Source of the DNA: Auanema rhodensis
Taxonomy: Eukaryota > Nematoda > Chromadorea > Rhabditida > Rhabditidae
Length of the DNA stretch: 64,000 nucleotides
Direction of reading: 5' to 3'
Assembly (NCBI GenBank): GCA_964057225.1
Contig: CAXKVF010000093.1
Coordinates: 78,780 to 142,779, forward strand
Shown here: piece by piece, positions 25,078-39,599 of the stretch
How the letters are laid out: every line of letters begins with the position of its first letter
Numbering within the stretch: position 1 is the first letter of the stretch
The notes under the pieces: generated by a model
What the model saw: only the letters and a program-made list of their open reading frames with translations
Told to the model about the DNA's origin: nothing
Databases searched by the model: none
Translations under genes and position numbers: made by a program

Positions 25078-26932
25078 CAAGTGCACATCACGTGTACATT
25101 TAATTAGCATAAATTAAAGTTCACGTAAATTTCAAAGTCATGGTTACCATGCACCAATATCAATAAAAATTTGTTTTTAGACTAATATGGACATGGGGAA
25201 TCTAATTTTGAAAACCGCATCTCTTTATCTTTCACGTGAAGCGAGTTACATACCAAGTGCACATCACGTGTACATTTAATTAGCATAAATTAAAGTTCAC
25301 GTAAATTTCAAAGTCATGGTTACCATGCACCAATATCAATAAAAATTTGTTTTTAGACTAATATGGACATGGGGAATCTAATTTTGCAAACCGCATCTCT
25401 TCATCTTTCACGTGAAGCGAGTTACATACCAAGTGCACATCACGTGTACATTTAATTAGCATAAATTAAAGTTCACGTAAATTTCAAAGTCATGGTTACC
25501 ATGCACCAATATCAATAAAAATTTGTTTTTAAACTAATATGGACATGGGGAATCTAATTTTGAAAACCGCATCTCTTTATCTTTCACGTGAAGCGAGTTA
25601 CATACCAAGTGCACATCACGTGTACATTTAATTAGCATAAATTAAAGTTCACGTAAATTTCAAAGTCATGGTTACCATGCACCAATATGAATAAAAATTT
25701 GTTTTTAGACTAATATGGACATGGGGAATCTAATTTTGAAAACCGCATCTCCTTATCTTTCACGTGAAGCGAGTTACATACCAAGTGCACATCACGTGTA
25801 CATTTAATTAGCATAAATTAAAGTTCACGTAAATTTCAAAGTCATGGTTACCATGCACCAATATCAATAAAAATTTGTTTTTAGACTAATATGGACATGG
25901 GGAATCTAATTTTGAAAACCGCATCTCTTTATCTTTCACGTGAAGCGAGTTACATACCAAGTACACATCACGTGTACATTTAATTAGCATTAATTAAAGA
26001 ATTAAAGTGAAAACCGCATCTCTTTATCTTTCACGTGAAGCGAGTTACATACCAAGTGCACATCACGTGTACATTTAATTAGCATTAATTAAAGTTCACG
26101 TAAATTTAAAAGTCATGGTTACCATGAACCAATATCAATAAAAATTTGTTTTTAGACTAATATGGACATGGGGAATCTAATTTTGAAAACCGCATCTCTT
26201 TATCTTTCACGTGAAGCGAGTTACATACCAAGTGCACATCACGTGTACATTTAATTAGCATAAATTAAAGTTCACGTAAATTTCAAAGTCATGGTTACCA
26301 TGCACCAATATCAATAAAAATTTGTTTTTAGACTAATATGGACATGGGGAATCTAATTTTGAAAACCGCATCTCCTTATCTTTCACGTGAAGCGAGTTAC
26401 ATACCAAGTGCACATCACGTGTACATTTAATTAGCATAAATTAAAGTTCACGTAAATTTCAAAGTCATGGTTACCATGCACCAATATCAATAAAAATTTG
26501 TTTTTAGACTAATATGGACATGGGGAATCTAATTTTGAAAACCGCATCTCTTTATCTTTCACGTGAAGCGAGTTACATACCAAGTGCACATCACGTGTAC
26601 ATTTAATTAGCATTAATTAAAGTTCACGTAAATTTAAAAGTCATGGTTACCATGAACCAATATCAATAAAAATTTGTTTTTAGACTAATATGGACATGGG
26701 GAATCTAATTTTGAAAACCGCATCTCTTTATCTTTCACGTGAAGCGAGTTACATACCAAGTGCACATCACGTGTACATTTAATTAGCATAAATTAAAGTT
26801 CACGTAAATTTCAAAGTCATGGTTACCATGCACCAATATCAATAAAAATTTGTTTTTAGACTAATATGGACATGGGGAATCTAATTTTGAAAACCGCATC
26901 TCTTTATCTTTCACGTGAAGCGAGTTACATAC
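25078..26932 (+). repeat. 4,889-bp tandem duplication, right unit (partial, about 1.86 kb)
   Basis: Matches 20,189-22,043 at +4,889. The match stops where this copy inserts further 56A and 75C monomers instead of going straight to the monomer that begins with the C1-to-T variant (TACTAAG). Confidence 0.85.
25958..26052 (+). repeat. Truncated 95-bp monomer, copy 2
   Basis: Same junction, same length and same AGTACACATC start variant as the copy 4,889 bp upstream, so the deletion happened once and was then copied with its surroundings. No third copy is present in the window. Confidence 0.93.
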
Positions 26933-28516
26933 CAAGTGCACATCACGTGTACATTTAATTAGCATTAATTAAAGTTCACGTAAATTTAAAAGTCATGGTT
27001 ACCATGAACCAATATCAATAAAAATTTGTTTTTAGACTAATATGGACATGGGGAATCTAATTTTGAAAACCGCATCTCTTTATCTTTCACGTGAAGCGAG
27101 TTACATACCAAGTGCACATCACGTGTACATTTAATTAGCATAAATTAAAGTTCACGTAAATTTCAAAGTCATGGTTACCATGCACCAATATCAATAAAAA
27201 TTTGTTTTTAGACTAATATGGACATGGGGAATCTAATTTTGAAAACCGCATCTCTTTATCTTTCACGTGAAGCGAGTTACATACTAAGTGCACATCACGT
27301 GTACATTTAATTAGCATAAATTAAAGTTCACGTAAATTTCAAAGTCATGGTTACCATGAACCAATATCAATAAAAATTTGTTTTTAGACTAATATGGACA
27401 TGGGGAATCTAATTTTGAAAACCGCATCTCTTTATCTTTCACGTGAAGCGAGTTACATACCAAGTGCACATCACGTGTACATTTAATTAGCATAAATTAA
27501 AGTTCACGTAAATTTCAAAGTCATGGTTACCATGAACCAATATCAATAAAAATTTGTTTTTAGACTAATATGGACATGGGGAATCTAATTTTGAAAACCG
27601 CATCTCTTTATCTTTCACGTGAAGCGAGTTACATACCAAGTGCACATCACGTGTACATTTAATTAGCATAAATTAAAGTTCACGTAAATTTCAAAGTCAT
27701 GGTTACCATGAACCAATATCAATAAAAATTTGTTTTTAGACTAATATGGACATGGGGAATCTAATTTTGAAAACCGCATCTCTTTATCTTTCACGTGAAG
27801 CGAGTTACATACCAAGTGCACATCACGTGTACATTTAATTAGCATAAATTAAAGTTCACGTAAATTTCAAAGTCATGGTTACCATGCACCAATATCAATA
27901 AAAATTTGTTTTTAGACTAATATGGACATGGGGAATCTAATTTTGAAAACCGCATCTCCTTATCTTTCACGTGAAGCGAGTTACATACCAAGTGCACATC
28001 ACGTGTACATTTAATTAGCATAAATTAAAGTTCACGTAAATTTCAAAGTCATGGTTACCATGCACCAATATCAATAAAAATTTGTTTTTAGACTAATATG
28101 GACATGGGGAATCTAATTTTGAAAACCGCATCTCTTTATCTTTCACGTGAAGCGAGTTACATACCAAGTGCACATCACGTGTACATTTAATTAGCATTAA
28201 TTAAAGTTCACGTAAATTTAAAAGTCATGGTTACCATGAACCAATATCAATAAAAATTTGTTTTTAGACTAATATGGACATGGGGAATCTAATTTTGAAA
28301 ACCGCATCTCTTTATCTTTCACGTGAAGCGAGTTACATACCAAGTGCACATCACGTGTACATTTAATTAGCATAAATTAAAGTTCACGTAAATTTCAAAG
28401 TCATGGTTACCATGCACCAATATCAATAAAAATTTGTTTTTAGACTAATATGGACATGGGGAATCTAATTTTGAAAACCGCATCTCTTTATCTTTCACGT
28501 GAAGCGAGTTACATAC
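26933..28516 (+). repeat. Nine-monomer expansion (1,584 bp)
   Basis: Left series from 21,164: 56A, 147C, canonical, 56A, canonical, TACTAAG-75A, 130A. The right series from 26,053 repeats parts of this before reaching the matching 130A+CGAATC monomer at about 28,693-28,868, so the offset grows from 4,889 to 6,473, exactly nine units. Monomers 21,340-22,395 match 27,813-28,868. The exact placement of the nine extra units is ambiguous because they duplicate their neighbours. Confidence 0.78.
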
Positions 28517-29906
28517 TAAGTGCACATCACGTGTACATTTAATTAGCATAAATTAAAGTTCACGTAAATTTCAAAGTCATGGTTACCATGAACCAATATC
28601 AATAAAAATTTGTTTTTAGACTAATATGGACATGGGGAATCTAATTTTGAAAACCGCATCTCTTTATCTTTCACGTGAAGCGAGTTACATACCAAGTGCA
28701 CATCACGTGTACATTTAATTAGCATAAATTAAAGTTCACGTAAATTTCAAAGTCATGGTTACCATGAACCAATATCAATAAAAATTTGTTTTTAGACTAA
28801 TATGGACATGGGGAATCTAATATTGAAAACCGAATCTCTTTATCTTTCACGTGAAGCGAGTTACATACCAAGTGCACATCACGTGTACATTTAATTAGCA
28901 TAAATTAAAGTTCACGTAACTTTCAAAGTCATGGTTACCATGCACCAATATCAATAAAAATTTGTTTTTAGACTAATATGGACATGGGGAATCTAATTTT
29001 GAAAACCGCATCTCTTTATCTTTCACGTGAAGCGAGTTACATACCAAGTGCACATCACGTGTACATTTAATTAGCATAAATTAAAGTTCACGTAAATTTC
29101 AAAGTCATGGTTACCATGCACCAATATCAATAAAAATTTGTTTTTAGACTAATATGGACATGGGGAATCTAATTTTGAAAACCGCATCTCTTTATCTTTC
29201 ACGTGAAGCGAGTTACATACCAAGTGCACATCACGTGTACATTTAATTAGCATAAATTAAAGTTCACGTAAATTTCAAAGTCATGGTTACCATGAACCAA
29301 TATCAATAAAAATTTGTTTTTAGACTAATATGGACATGGGGAATCTAATTTTGAAAACCGCATCTCTTTATCTTTCACGTGAAGCGAGTTACATACCAAG
29401 TGCACATCACGTGTACATTTAATTAGCATAAATTAAAGTTCACGTAAATTTCAAAGTCATGGTTACCATGCACCAATATCAATAAAAATTTGTTTTTAGA
29501 CTAATATGGACATGGGGAATCTAATTTTGAAAACCGCATCTCTTTATCTTTCACGTGAAGCGAGTTACATACCAAGTGCACATCACGTGTACATTTAATT
29601 AGCATAAATTAAAGTTCACGTAAATTTCAAAGTCATGGTTACCATGCACCAATATCAATAAAAATTTGTTTTTAGACTAATATGGACATGGGGAATCTAA
29701 TTTTGAAAACCGCATCTCTTTATCTTTCACGTGAAGCGAGTTACATACCAAGTGCACATCACGTGTACATTTAATTAGCATAAATTAAAGTTCACGTAAA
29801 TTTCAAAGTCATGGTTACCATGCACCAATATCAATAAAAATTTGTTTTTAGACTAATATGGACATGGGGAATCTAATTTTGAAAACCGCATCTCTTCATC
29901 TTTCAC

Positions 29907-29948
29907 GTGAAGCGAGTTACATACCAAGTGAAGCGAGTTACATACCAA
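29907..29948 (+). repeat. 21-bp direct duplication, marker 9
   Basis: Next marker seven monomers on; the pair 9-10 mirrors 7-8 at +6,649. Confidence 0.97.
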
Positions 29949-31159
29949 GTGCACATCACGTGTACATTTAATTAGCATAAATTAAAGTTCACGTAAATTT
30001 CAAAGTCATGGTTACCATGCACCAATATCAATAAAAATTTGTTTTTAGACTAATATGGACATGGGGAATCTAATTTTGAAAACCGCATCTCTTTATCTTT
30101 CACGTGAAGCGAGTTACATACCAAGTGCACATCACGTGTACATTTAATTAGCATAAATTAAAGTTCACGTAAATTTCAAAGTCATGGTTACCATGAACCA
30201 ATATCAATAAAAATTTGTTTTTAGACTAATATGGACATGGGGAATCTAATTTTGAAAACCGCATCTCTTTATCTTTCACGTGAAGCGAGTTACATACCAA
30301 GTGCACATCACGTGTACATTTAATTAGCATTAATTAAAGTTCACGTAAATTTCAAAGTCATGGTTACCATGAACCAATATCAATAAAAATTTGTTTTTAG
30401 ACTAATATGGACATGGGGAATCTAATTTTGAAAACCGCATCTCTTTATCTTTCACGTGAAGCGAGTTACATACCAAGTGCACATCACGTGTACATTTAAT
30501 TAGCATAAATTAAAGTTCACGTAAATTTCAAAGTCATGGTTACCATGAACCAATATCAATAAAAATTTGTTTTTAGACTAATATGGACATGGGGAATCTA
30601 ATTTTGAAAACCGCATCTCTTTATCTTTCACGTGAAGCGAGTTACATACCAAGTGCACATCACGTGTACATTTAATTAGCATAAATTAAAGTTCACGTAA
30701 ATTTCAAAGTCATGGTTACCATGCACCAATATCAATAAAAATTTGTTTTTAGACTAATATGGACATGGGGAATCTAATTTTGAAAACCGCATCTCTTTAT
30801 CTTTCACGTGAAGCGAGTTACATACCAAGTGCACATCACGTGTACATTTAATTAGCATAAATTAAAGTTCACGTAAATTTCAAAGTCATGGTTACCATGC
30901 ACCAATATCAATAAAAATTTGTTTTTAGACTAATATGGACATGGGGAATCTAATTTTGAAAACCGCATCTCTTTATCTTTCACGTGAAGCGAGTTACATA
31001 CCAAGTGCACATCACGTGTACATTTAATTAGCATAAATTAAAGTTCACGTAAATTTCAAAGTCATGGTTACCATGCACCAATATCAATAAAAATTTGTTT
31101 TTAGACTAATATGGACATGGGGAATCTAATTTTGAAAACCGCATCTCTTCATCTTTCAC

Positions 31160-31201
31160 GTGAAGCGAGTTACATACCAAGTGAAGCGAGTTACATACCA
31201 A
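31160..31201 (+). repeat. 21-bp direct duplication, marker 10
   Basis: Left edge of the 3,407-bp unit; next marker six monomers on. Confidence 0.97.
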
Positions 31202-32236
31202 GTGCACATCACGTGTACATTTAATTAGCATAAATTAAAGTTCACGTAAATTTCAAAGTCATGGTTACCATGCACCAATATCAATAAAAATTTGTTTTTA
31301 GACTAATATGGACATGGGGAATCTAATTTTGAAAACCGCATCTCTTTATCTTTCACGTGAAGCGAGTTACATACCAAGTGCACATCACGTGTACATTTAA
31401 TTAGCATAAATTAAAGTTCACGTAAATTTCAAAGTCATGGTTACCATGAACCAATATCAATAAAAATTTGTTTTTAGACTAATATGGACATGGGGAATCT
31501 AATTTTGAAAACCGCATCTCTTTATCTTTCACGTGAAGCGAGTTACATACCAAGTGCACATCACGTGTACATTTAATTAGCATTAATTAAAGTTCACGTA
31601 AATTTCAAAGTCATGGTTACCATGAACCAATATCAATAAAAATTTGTTTTTAGACTAATATGGACATGGGGAATCTAATTTTGAAAACCGCATCTCTTTA
31701 TCTTTCACGTGAAGCGAGTTACATACCAAGTGCACATCACGTGTACATTTAATTAGCATAAATTAAAGTTCACGTAAATTTCAAAGTCATGGTTACCATG
31801 AACCAATATCAATAAAAATTTGTTTTTAGACTAATATGGACATGGGGAATCTAATTTTGAAAACCGCATCTCTTTATCTTTCACGTGAAGCGAGTTACAT
31901 ACCAAGTGCACATCACGTGTACATTTAATTAGCATAAATTAAAGTTCACGTAAATTTCAAAGTCATGGTTACCATGCACCAATATCAATAAAAATTTGTT
32001 TTTAGACTAATATGGACATGGGGAATCTAATTTTGAAAACCGCATCTCTTTATCTTTCACGTGAAGCGAGTTACATACCAAGTGCACATCACGTGTACAT
32101 TTAATTAGCATAAATTAAAGTTCACGTAAATTTCAAAGTCATGGTTACCATGCACCAATATCAATAAAAATTTGTTTTTAGACTAATATGGACATGGGGA
32201 ATCTAATTTTGAAAACCGCATCTCTTCATCTTTCAC

Positions 32237-32278
32237 GTGAAGCGAGTTACATACCAAGTGAAGCGAGTTACATACCAA
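32237..32278 (+). repeat. 21-bp direct duplication, marker 11
   Basis: Next marker eight monomers on. Two monomers later a 34T copy has a change giving ATTCAATTAG near 32,650, elsewhere tied to the GAGGAATC haplotype, from which it differs. Confidence 0.97.
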
Positions 32279-33665
32279 GTGCACATCACGTGTACATTTA
32301 ATTAGCATAAATTAAAGTTCACGTAAATTTCAAAGTCATGGTTACCATGCACCAATATCAATAAAAATTTGTTTTTAGACTAATATGGACATGGGGAATC
32401 TAATTTTGAAAACCGCATCTCTTTATCTTTCACGTGAAGCGAGTTACATACCAAGTGCACATCACGTGTACATTTAATTAGCATAAATTAAAGTTCACGT
32501 AAATTTCAAAGTCATGGTTACCATGAACCAATATCAATAAAAATTTGTTTTTAGACTAATATGGACATGGGGAATCTAATTTTGAAAACCGCATCTCTTT
32601 ATCTTTCACGTGAAGCGAGTTACATACCAAGTGCACATCACGTGTACATTCAATTAGCATTAATTAAAGTTCACGTAAATTTCAAAGTCATGGTTACCAT
32701 GAACCAATATCAATAAAAATTTGTTTTTAGACTAATATGGACATGGGGAATCTAATTTTGAAAACCGCATCTCTTTATCTTTCACGTGAAGCGAGTTACA
32801 TACCAAGTGCACATCACGTGTACATTTAATTAGCATAAATTAAAGTTCACGTAAATTTCAAAGTCATGGTTACCATGAACCAATATCAATAAAAATTTGT
32901 TTTTAGACTAATATGGACATGGGGAATCTAATTTTGAAAACCGCATCTCTTTATCTTTCACGTGAAGCGAGTTACATACCAAGTGCACATCACGTGTACA
33001 TTTAATTAGCATAAATTAAAGTTCACGTAAATTTCAAAGTCATGGTTACCATGCACCAATATCAATAAAAATTTGTTTTTAGACTAATATGGACATGGGG
33101 AATCTAATTTTGAAAACCGCATCTCTTTATCTTTCACGTGAAGCGAGTTACATACCAAGTGCACATCACGTGTACATTTAATTAGCATAAATTAAAGTTC
33201 ACGTAAATTTCAAAGTCATGGTTACCATGCACCAATATCAATAAAAATTTGTTTTTAGACTAATATGGACATGGGGAATCTAATTTTGAAAACCGCATCT
33301 CTTTATCTTTCACGTGAAGCGAGTTACATACCAAGTGCACATCACGTGTACATTTAATTAGCATAAATTGAAGTTCACGTAAATTTCAAAGTCATGGTTA
33401 CCATGCACCAATATCAATAAAAATTTGTTTTTAGACTAATATGGACATGGGGAATCTAATTTTGAAAACCGCATCTCTTTATCTTTCACGTGAAGCGAGT
33501 TACATACCAAGTGCACATCACGTGTACATTTAATTAGCATAAATTAAAGTTCACGTAAATTTCAAAGTCATGGTTACCATGCACCAATATCAATAAAAAT
33601 TTGTTTTTAGACTAATATGGACATGGGGAATCTAATTTTGAAAACCGCATCTCTTCATCTTTCAC

Positions 33666-33707
33666 GTGAAGCGAGTTACATACCAAGTGAAGCGAGTTAC
33701 ATACCAA
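33666..33707 (+). repeat. 21-bp direct duplication, marker 12
   Basis: Preceded by the monomer with AAATTGAAG two units earlier (33,370); next marker five monomers on. Confidence 0.97.
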
Positions 33708-34566
33708 GTGCACATCACGTGTACATTTAATTAGCATAAATTAAAGTTCACGTAAATTTCAAAGTCATGGTTACCATGCACCAATATCAATAAAAATTTG
33801 TTTTTAGACTAATATGGACATGGGGAATCTAATTTTGAAAACCGCATCTCTTTATCTTTCACGTGAAGCGAGTTACATACCAAGTGCACATCACGTGTAC
33901 ATTTAATTAGCATAAATTAAAGTTCACGTAAATTTCAAAGTCATGGTTACCATGAACCAATATCAATAAAAATTTGTTTTTAGACTAATATGGACATGGG
34001 GAATCTAATTTTGAAAACCGCATCTCTTTATCTTTCACGTGAAGCGAGTTACATACCAAGTGCACATCACGTGTACATTTAATTAGCATAAATTAAAGTT
34101 CACGTAAATTTCAAAGTCATGGTTACCATGCACCAATATCAATAAAAATTTGTTTTTAGACTAATATGGACATGGGGAATCTAATTTTGAAAACCGCATC
34201 TCTTTATCTTTCACGTGAAGCGAGTTACATACCAAGTGCACATCACGTGTACATTTAATTAGCATAAATTAAAGTTCACGTAAATTTCAAAGTCATGGTT
34301 ACCATGCACCAATATCAATAAAAATTTGTTTTTAGACTAATATGGACATGGGGAATCTAATTTTGAAAACCGCATCTCTTTATCTTTCACGTGAAGCGAG
34401 TTACATACCAAGTGCACATCACGTGTACATTTAATTAGCATAAATTAAAGTTCACGTAAATTTCAAAGTCATGGTTACCATGCACCAATATCAATAAAAA
34501 TTTGTTTTTAGACTAATATGGACATGGGGAATCTAATTTTGAAAACCGCATCTCTTCATCTTTCAC

Positions 34567-34608
34567 GTGAAGCGAGTTACATACCAAGTGAAGCGAGTTA
34601 CATACCAA
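34567..34608 (+). repeat. 21-bp direct duplication, marker 13
   Basis: Counterpart of marker 10 at +3,407; next marker six monomers on. Confidence 0.97.
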
Positions 34609-35643
34609 GTGCACATCACGTGTACATTTAATTAGCATAAATTAAAGTTCACGTAAATTTCAAAGTCATGGTTACCATGCACCAATATCAATAAAAATTT
34701 GTTTTTAGACTAATATGGACATGGGGAATCTAATTTTGAAAACCGCATCTCTTTATCTTTCACGTGAAGCGAGTTACATACCAAGTGCACATCACGTGTA
34801 CATTTAATTAGCATAAATTAAAGTTCACGTAAATTTCAAAGTCATGGTTACCATGAACCAATATCAATAAAAATTTGTTTTTAGACTAATATGGACATGG
34901 GGAATCTAATTTTGAAAACCGCATCTCTTTATCTTTCACGTGAAGCGAGTTACATACCAAGTGCACATCACGTGTACATTTAATTAGCATTAATTAAAGT
35001 TCACGTAAATTTCAAAGTCATGGTTACCATGAACCAATATCAATAAAAATTTGTTTTTAGACTAATATGGACATGGGGAATCTAATTTTGAAAACCGCAT
35101 CTCTTTATCTTTCACGTGAAGCGAGTTACATACCAAGTGCACATCACGTGTACATTTAATTAGCATAAATTAAAGTTCACGTAAATTTCAAAGTCATGGT
35201 TACCATGAACCAATATCAATAAAAATTTGTTTTTAGACTAATATGGACATGGGGAATCTAATTTTGAAAACCGCATCTCTTTATCTTTCACGTGAAGCGA
35301 GTTACATACCAAGTGCACATCACGTGTACATTTAATTAGCATAAATTAAAGTTCACGTAAATTTCAAAGTCATGGTTACCATGCACCAATATCAATAAAA
35401 ATTTGTTTTTAGACTAATATGGACATGGGGAATCTAATTTTGAAAACCGCATCTCTTTATCTTTCACGTGAAGCGAGTTACATACCAAGTGCACATCACG
35501 TGTACATTTAATTAGCATAAATTAAAGTTCACGTAAATTTCAAAGTCATGGTTACCATGCACCAATATCAATAAAAATTTGTTTTTAGACTAATATGGAC
35601 ATGGGGAATCTAATTTTGAAAACCGCATCTCTTCATCTTTCAC

Positions 35644-35685
35644 GTGAAGCGAGTTACATACCAAGTGAAGCGAGTTACATACCAA
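35644..35685 (+). repeat. 21-bp direct duplication, marker 14
   Basis: Counterpart of marker 11, but followed by 75C, 75C, 75A, 75A instead of 75C, 75A, 34T, 75A. Confidence 0.97.
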
Positions 35686-37072
35686 GTGCACATCACGTGT
35701 ACATTTAATTAGCATAAATTAAAGTTCACGTAAATTTCAAAGTCATGGTTACCATGCACCAATATCAATAAAAATTTGTTTTTAGACTAATATGGACATG
35801 GGGAATCTAATTTTGAAAACCGCATCTCTTTATCTTTCACGTGAAGCGAGTTACATACCAAGTGCACATCACGTGTACATTTAATTAGCATAAATTAAAG
35901 TTCACGTAAATTTCAAAGTCATGGTTACCATGCACCAATATCAATAAAAATTTGTTTTTAGACTAATATGGACATGGGGAATCTAATTTTGAAAACCGCA
36001 TCTCTTTATCTTTCACGTGAAGCGAGTTACATACCAAGTGCACATCACGTGTACATTTAATTAGCATAAATTAAAGTTCACGTAAATTTCAAAGTCATGG
36101 TTACCATGAACCAATATCAATAAAAATTTGTTTTTAGACTAATATGGACATGGGGAATCTAATTTTGAAAACCGCATCTCTTTATCTTTCACGTGAAGCG
36201 AGTTACATACCAAGTGCACATCACGTGTACATTTAATTAGCATAAATTAAAGTTCACGTAAATTTCAAAGTCATGGTTACCATGAACCAATATCAATAAA
36301 AATTTGTTTTTAGACTAATATGGACATGGGGAATCTAATTTTGAAAACCGCATCTCTTTATCTTTCACGTGAAGCGAGTTACATACCAAGTGCACATCAC
36401 GTGTACATTTAATTAGCATAAATTAAAGTTCACGTAAATTTCAAAGTCATGGTTACCATGCACCAATATCAATAAAAATTTGTTTTTAGACTAATATGGA
36501 CATGGGGAATCTAATTTTGAAAACCGCATCTCTTTATCTTTCACGTGAAGCGAGTTACATACCAAGTGCACATCACGTGTACATTTAATTAGCATAAATT
36601 AAAGTTCACGTAAATTTCAAAGTCATGGTTACCATGCACCAATATCAATAAAAATTTGTTTTTAGACTAATATGGACATGGGGAATCTAATTTTGAAAAC
36701 CGCATCTCTTTATCTTTCACGTGAAGCGAGTTACATACCAAGTGCACATCACGTGTACATTTAATTAGCATAAATTGAAGTTCACGTAAATTTCAAAGTC
36801 ATGGTTACCATGCACCAATATCAATAAAAATTTGTTTTTAGACTAATATGGACATGGGGAATCTAATTTTGAAAACCGCATCTCTTTATCTTTCACGTGA
36901 AGCGAGTTACATACCAAGTGCACATCACGTGTACATTTAATTAGCATAAATTAAAGTTCACGTAAATTTCAAAGTCATGGTTACCATGCACCAATATCAA
37001 TAAAAATTTGTTTTTAGACTAATATGGACATGGGGAATCTAATTTTGAAAACCGCATCTCTTCATCTTTCAC

Positions 37073-37114
37073 GTGAAGCGAGTTACATACCAAGTGAAGC
37101 GAGTTACATACCAA
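37073..37114 (+). repeat. 21-bp direct duplication, marker 15
   Basis: Counterpart of marker 12. Next marker 14 monomers on; a later monomer has the private change CACATTACG near 37,827. Confidence 0.97.
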
Positions 37115-39557
37115 GTGCACATCACGTGTACATTTAATTAGCATAAATTAAAGTTCACGTAAATTTCAAAGTCATGGTTACCATGCACCAATATCAATAA
37201 AAATTTGTTTTTAGACTAATATGGACATGGGGAATCTAATTTTGAAAACCGCATCTCTTTATCTTTCACGTGAAGCGAGTTACATACCAAGTGCACATCA
37301 CGTGTACATTTAATTAGCATAAATTAAAGTTCACGTAAATTTCAAAGTCATGGTTACCATGAACCAATATCAATAAAAATTTGTTTTTAGACTAATATGG
37401 ACATGGGGAATCTAATTTTGAAAACCGCATCTCTTTATCTTTCACGTGAAGCGAGTTACATACCAAGTGCACATCACGTGTACATTTAATTAGCATTAAT
37501 TAAAGTTCACGTAAATTTCAAAGTCATGGTTACCATGAACCAATATCAATAAAAATTTGTTTTTAGACTAATATGGACATGGGGAATCTAATTTTGAAAA
37601 CCGCATCTCTTTATCTTTCACGTGAAGCGAGTTACATACCAAGTGCACATCACGTGTACATTTAATTAGCATAAATTAAAGTTCACGTAAATTTCAAAGT
37701 CATGGTTACCATGAACCAATATCAATAAAAATTTGTTTTTAGACTAATATGGACATGGGGAATCTAATTTTGAAAACCGCATCTCTTTATCTTTCACGTG
37801 AAGCGAGTTACATACCAAGTGCACATTACGTGTACATTTAATTAGCATAAATTAAAGTTCACGTAAATTTCAAAGTCATGGTTACCATGCACCAATATCA
37901 ATAAAAATTTGTTTTTAGACTAATATGGACATGGGGAATCTAATTTTGAAAACCGCATCTCTTTATCTTTCACGTGAAGCGAGTTACATACTAAGTGCAC
38001 ATCACGTGTACATTTAATTAGCATAAATTAAAGTTCACGTAAATTTCAAAGTCATGGTTACCATGCACCAATATCAATAAAAATTTGTTTTTAGACTAAT
38101 ATGGACATGGGGAATCTAATTTTGAAAACCGCATCTCTTTATCTTTCACGTGAAGCGAGTTACATACCAAGTGCACATCACGTGTACATTTAATTAGCAT
38201 AAATTAAAGTTCACGTAAATTTCAAAGTCATGGTTACCATGAACCAATATCAATAAAAATTTGTTTTTAGACTAATATGGACATGGGGAATCTATTATTG
38301 AAAACCGCATCTCTTTATCTTTCACGTGAAGCGAGTTACATACCAAGTGCACATCACGTGTACATTTAATTAGCATAAATTAAAGTTCACGTAACTTTCA
38401 AAGTCATGGTTACCATGCACCAATATCAATAAAAATTTGTTTTTAGACTAATATGGACATGGGGAATCTAATTTTGAAAACCGCATCTCTTTATCTTTCA
38501 CGTGAAGCGAGTTACATACCAAGTGCACATCACGTGTACATTTAATTAGCATAAATTAAAGTTCACGTAAATTTCAAAGTCATGGTTACCATGCACCAAT
38601 ATCAATAAAAATTTGTTTTTAGACTAATATGGACATGGGGAATCTAATTTTGAAAACCGCATCTCTTTATCTTTCACGTGAAGCGAGTTACATACCAAGT
38701 GCACATCACGTGTACATTTAATTAGCATAAATTAAAGTTCACGTAAATTTCAAAGTCATGGTTACCATGAACCAATATCAATAAAAATTTGTTTTTAGAC
38801 TAATATGGACATGGGGAATCTAATTTTGAAAACCGCATCTCTTTATCTTTCACGTGAAGCGAGTTACATACCAAGTGCACATCACGTGTACATTTAATTA
38901 GCATAAATTAAAGTTCACGTAAATTTCAAAGTCATGGTTACCATGCACCAATATCAATAAAAATTTGTTTTTAGACTAATATGGACATGGGGAATCTAAT
39001 TTTGAAAACCGCATCTCTTTATCTTTCACGTGAAGCGAGTTACATACCAAGTGCACATCACGTGTACATTTAATTAGCATAAATTAAAGTTCACGTAAAT
39101 TTCAAAGTCATGGTTACCATGCACCAATATCAATAAAAATTTGTTTTTAGACTAATATGGACATGGGGAATCTAATTTTGAAAACCGCATCTCTTTATCT
39201 TACACGTGAAGCGAGTTACATACCAAGTGCACATCACGTGTACATTTAATTAGCATAAATTAAAGTTCACGTAAATTTCAAAGTCATGGTTACCATGCAC
39301 CAATATCAATAAAAATTTGTTTTTAGACTAATATGGACATGGGGAATCTAATTTTGAAAACCGCATCTCTTTATCTTTCACGTGAAGCGAGTTACATACC
39401 AAGTGCACATCACGTGTACATTTAATTAGCATAAATTAAAGTTCACGTAAATTTCAAAGTCATGGTTACCATGCACCAATATCAATAAAAATTTGTTTTT
39501 AGACTAATATGGACATGGGGAATCTAATTTTGAAAACCGCATCTCTTCATCTTTCAC

Positions 39558-39599
39558 GTGAAGCGAGTTACATACCAAGTGAAGCGAGTTACATACCAA
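39558..39599 (+). repeat. 21-bp direct duplication, marker 16
   Basis: First insertion of module copy 2; next marker four monomers on. Confidence 0.97.

Larger units (their letters stand above)
31199..34605 (+). repeat. 3,407-bp tandem duplication, left unit (19 monomers)
   Basis: Insertions at 31,178, 32,255 and 33,684 recur at 34,585, 35,662 and 37,091, all +3,407. A rare variant giving AAATTGAAG occurs at 33,370 and at 36,777, again +3,407, and nowhere else seen. 3,407 = 19 x 176 + 3 x 21. Confidence 0.88.
34606..37450 (+). repeat. 3,407-bp tandem duplication, right unit (partial)
   Basis: Matches the left unit up to two monomers past the insertion at 37,091. The match is not perfect: after the insertion at 32,255 the order is 75C, 75A, 34T+75A, 75A, but after 35,662 it is 75C, 75C, 75A, 75A. 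That local swap keeps the same monomer number, as a conversion-type event would. Confidence 0.8.
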
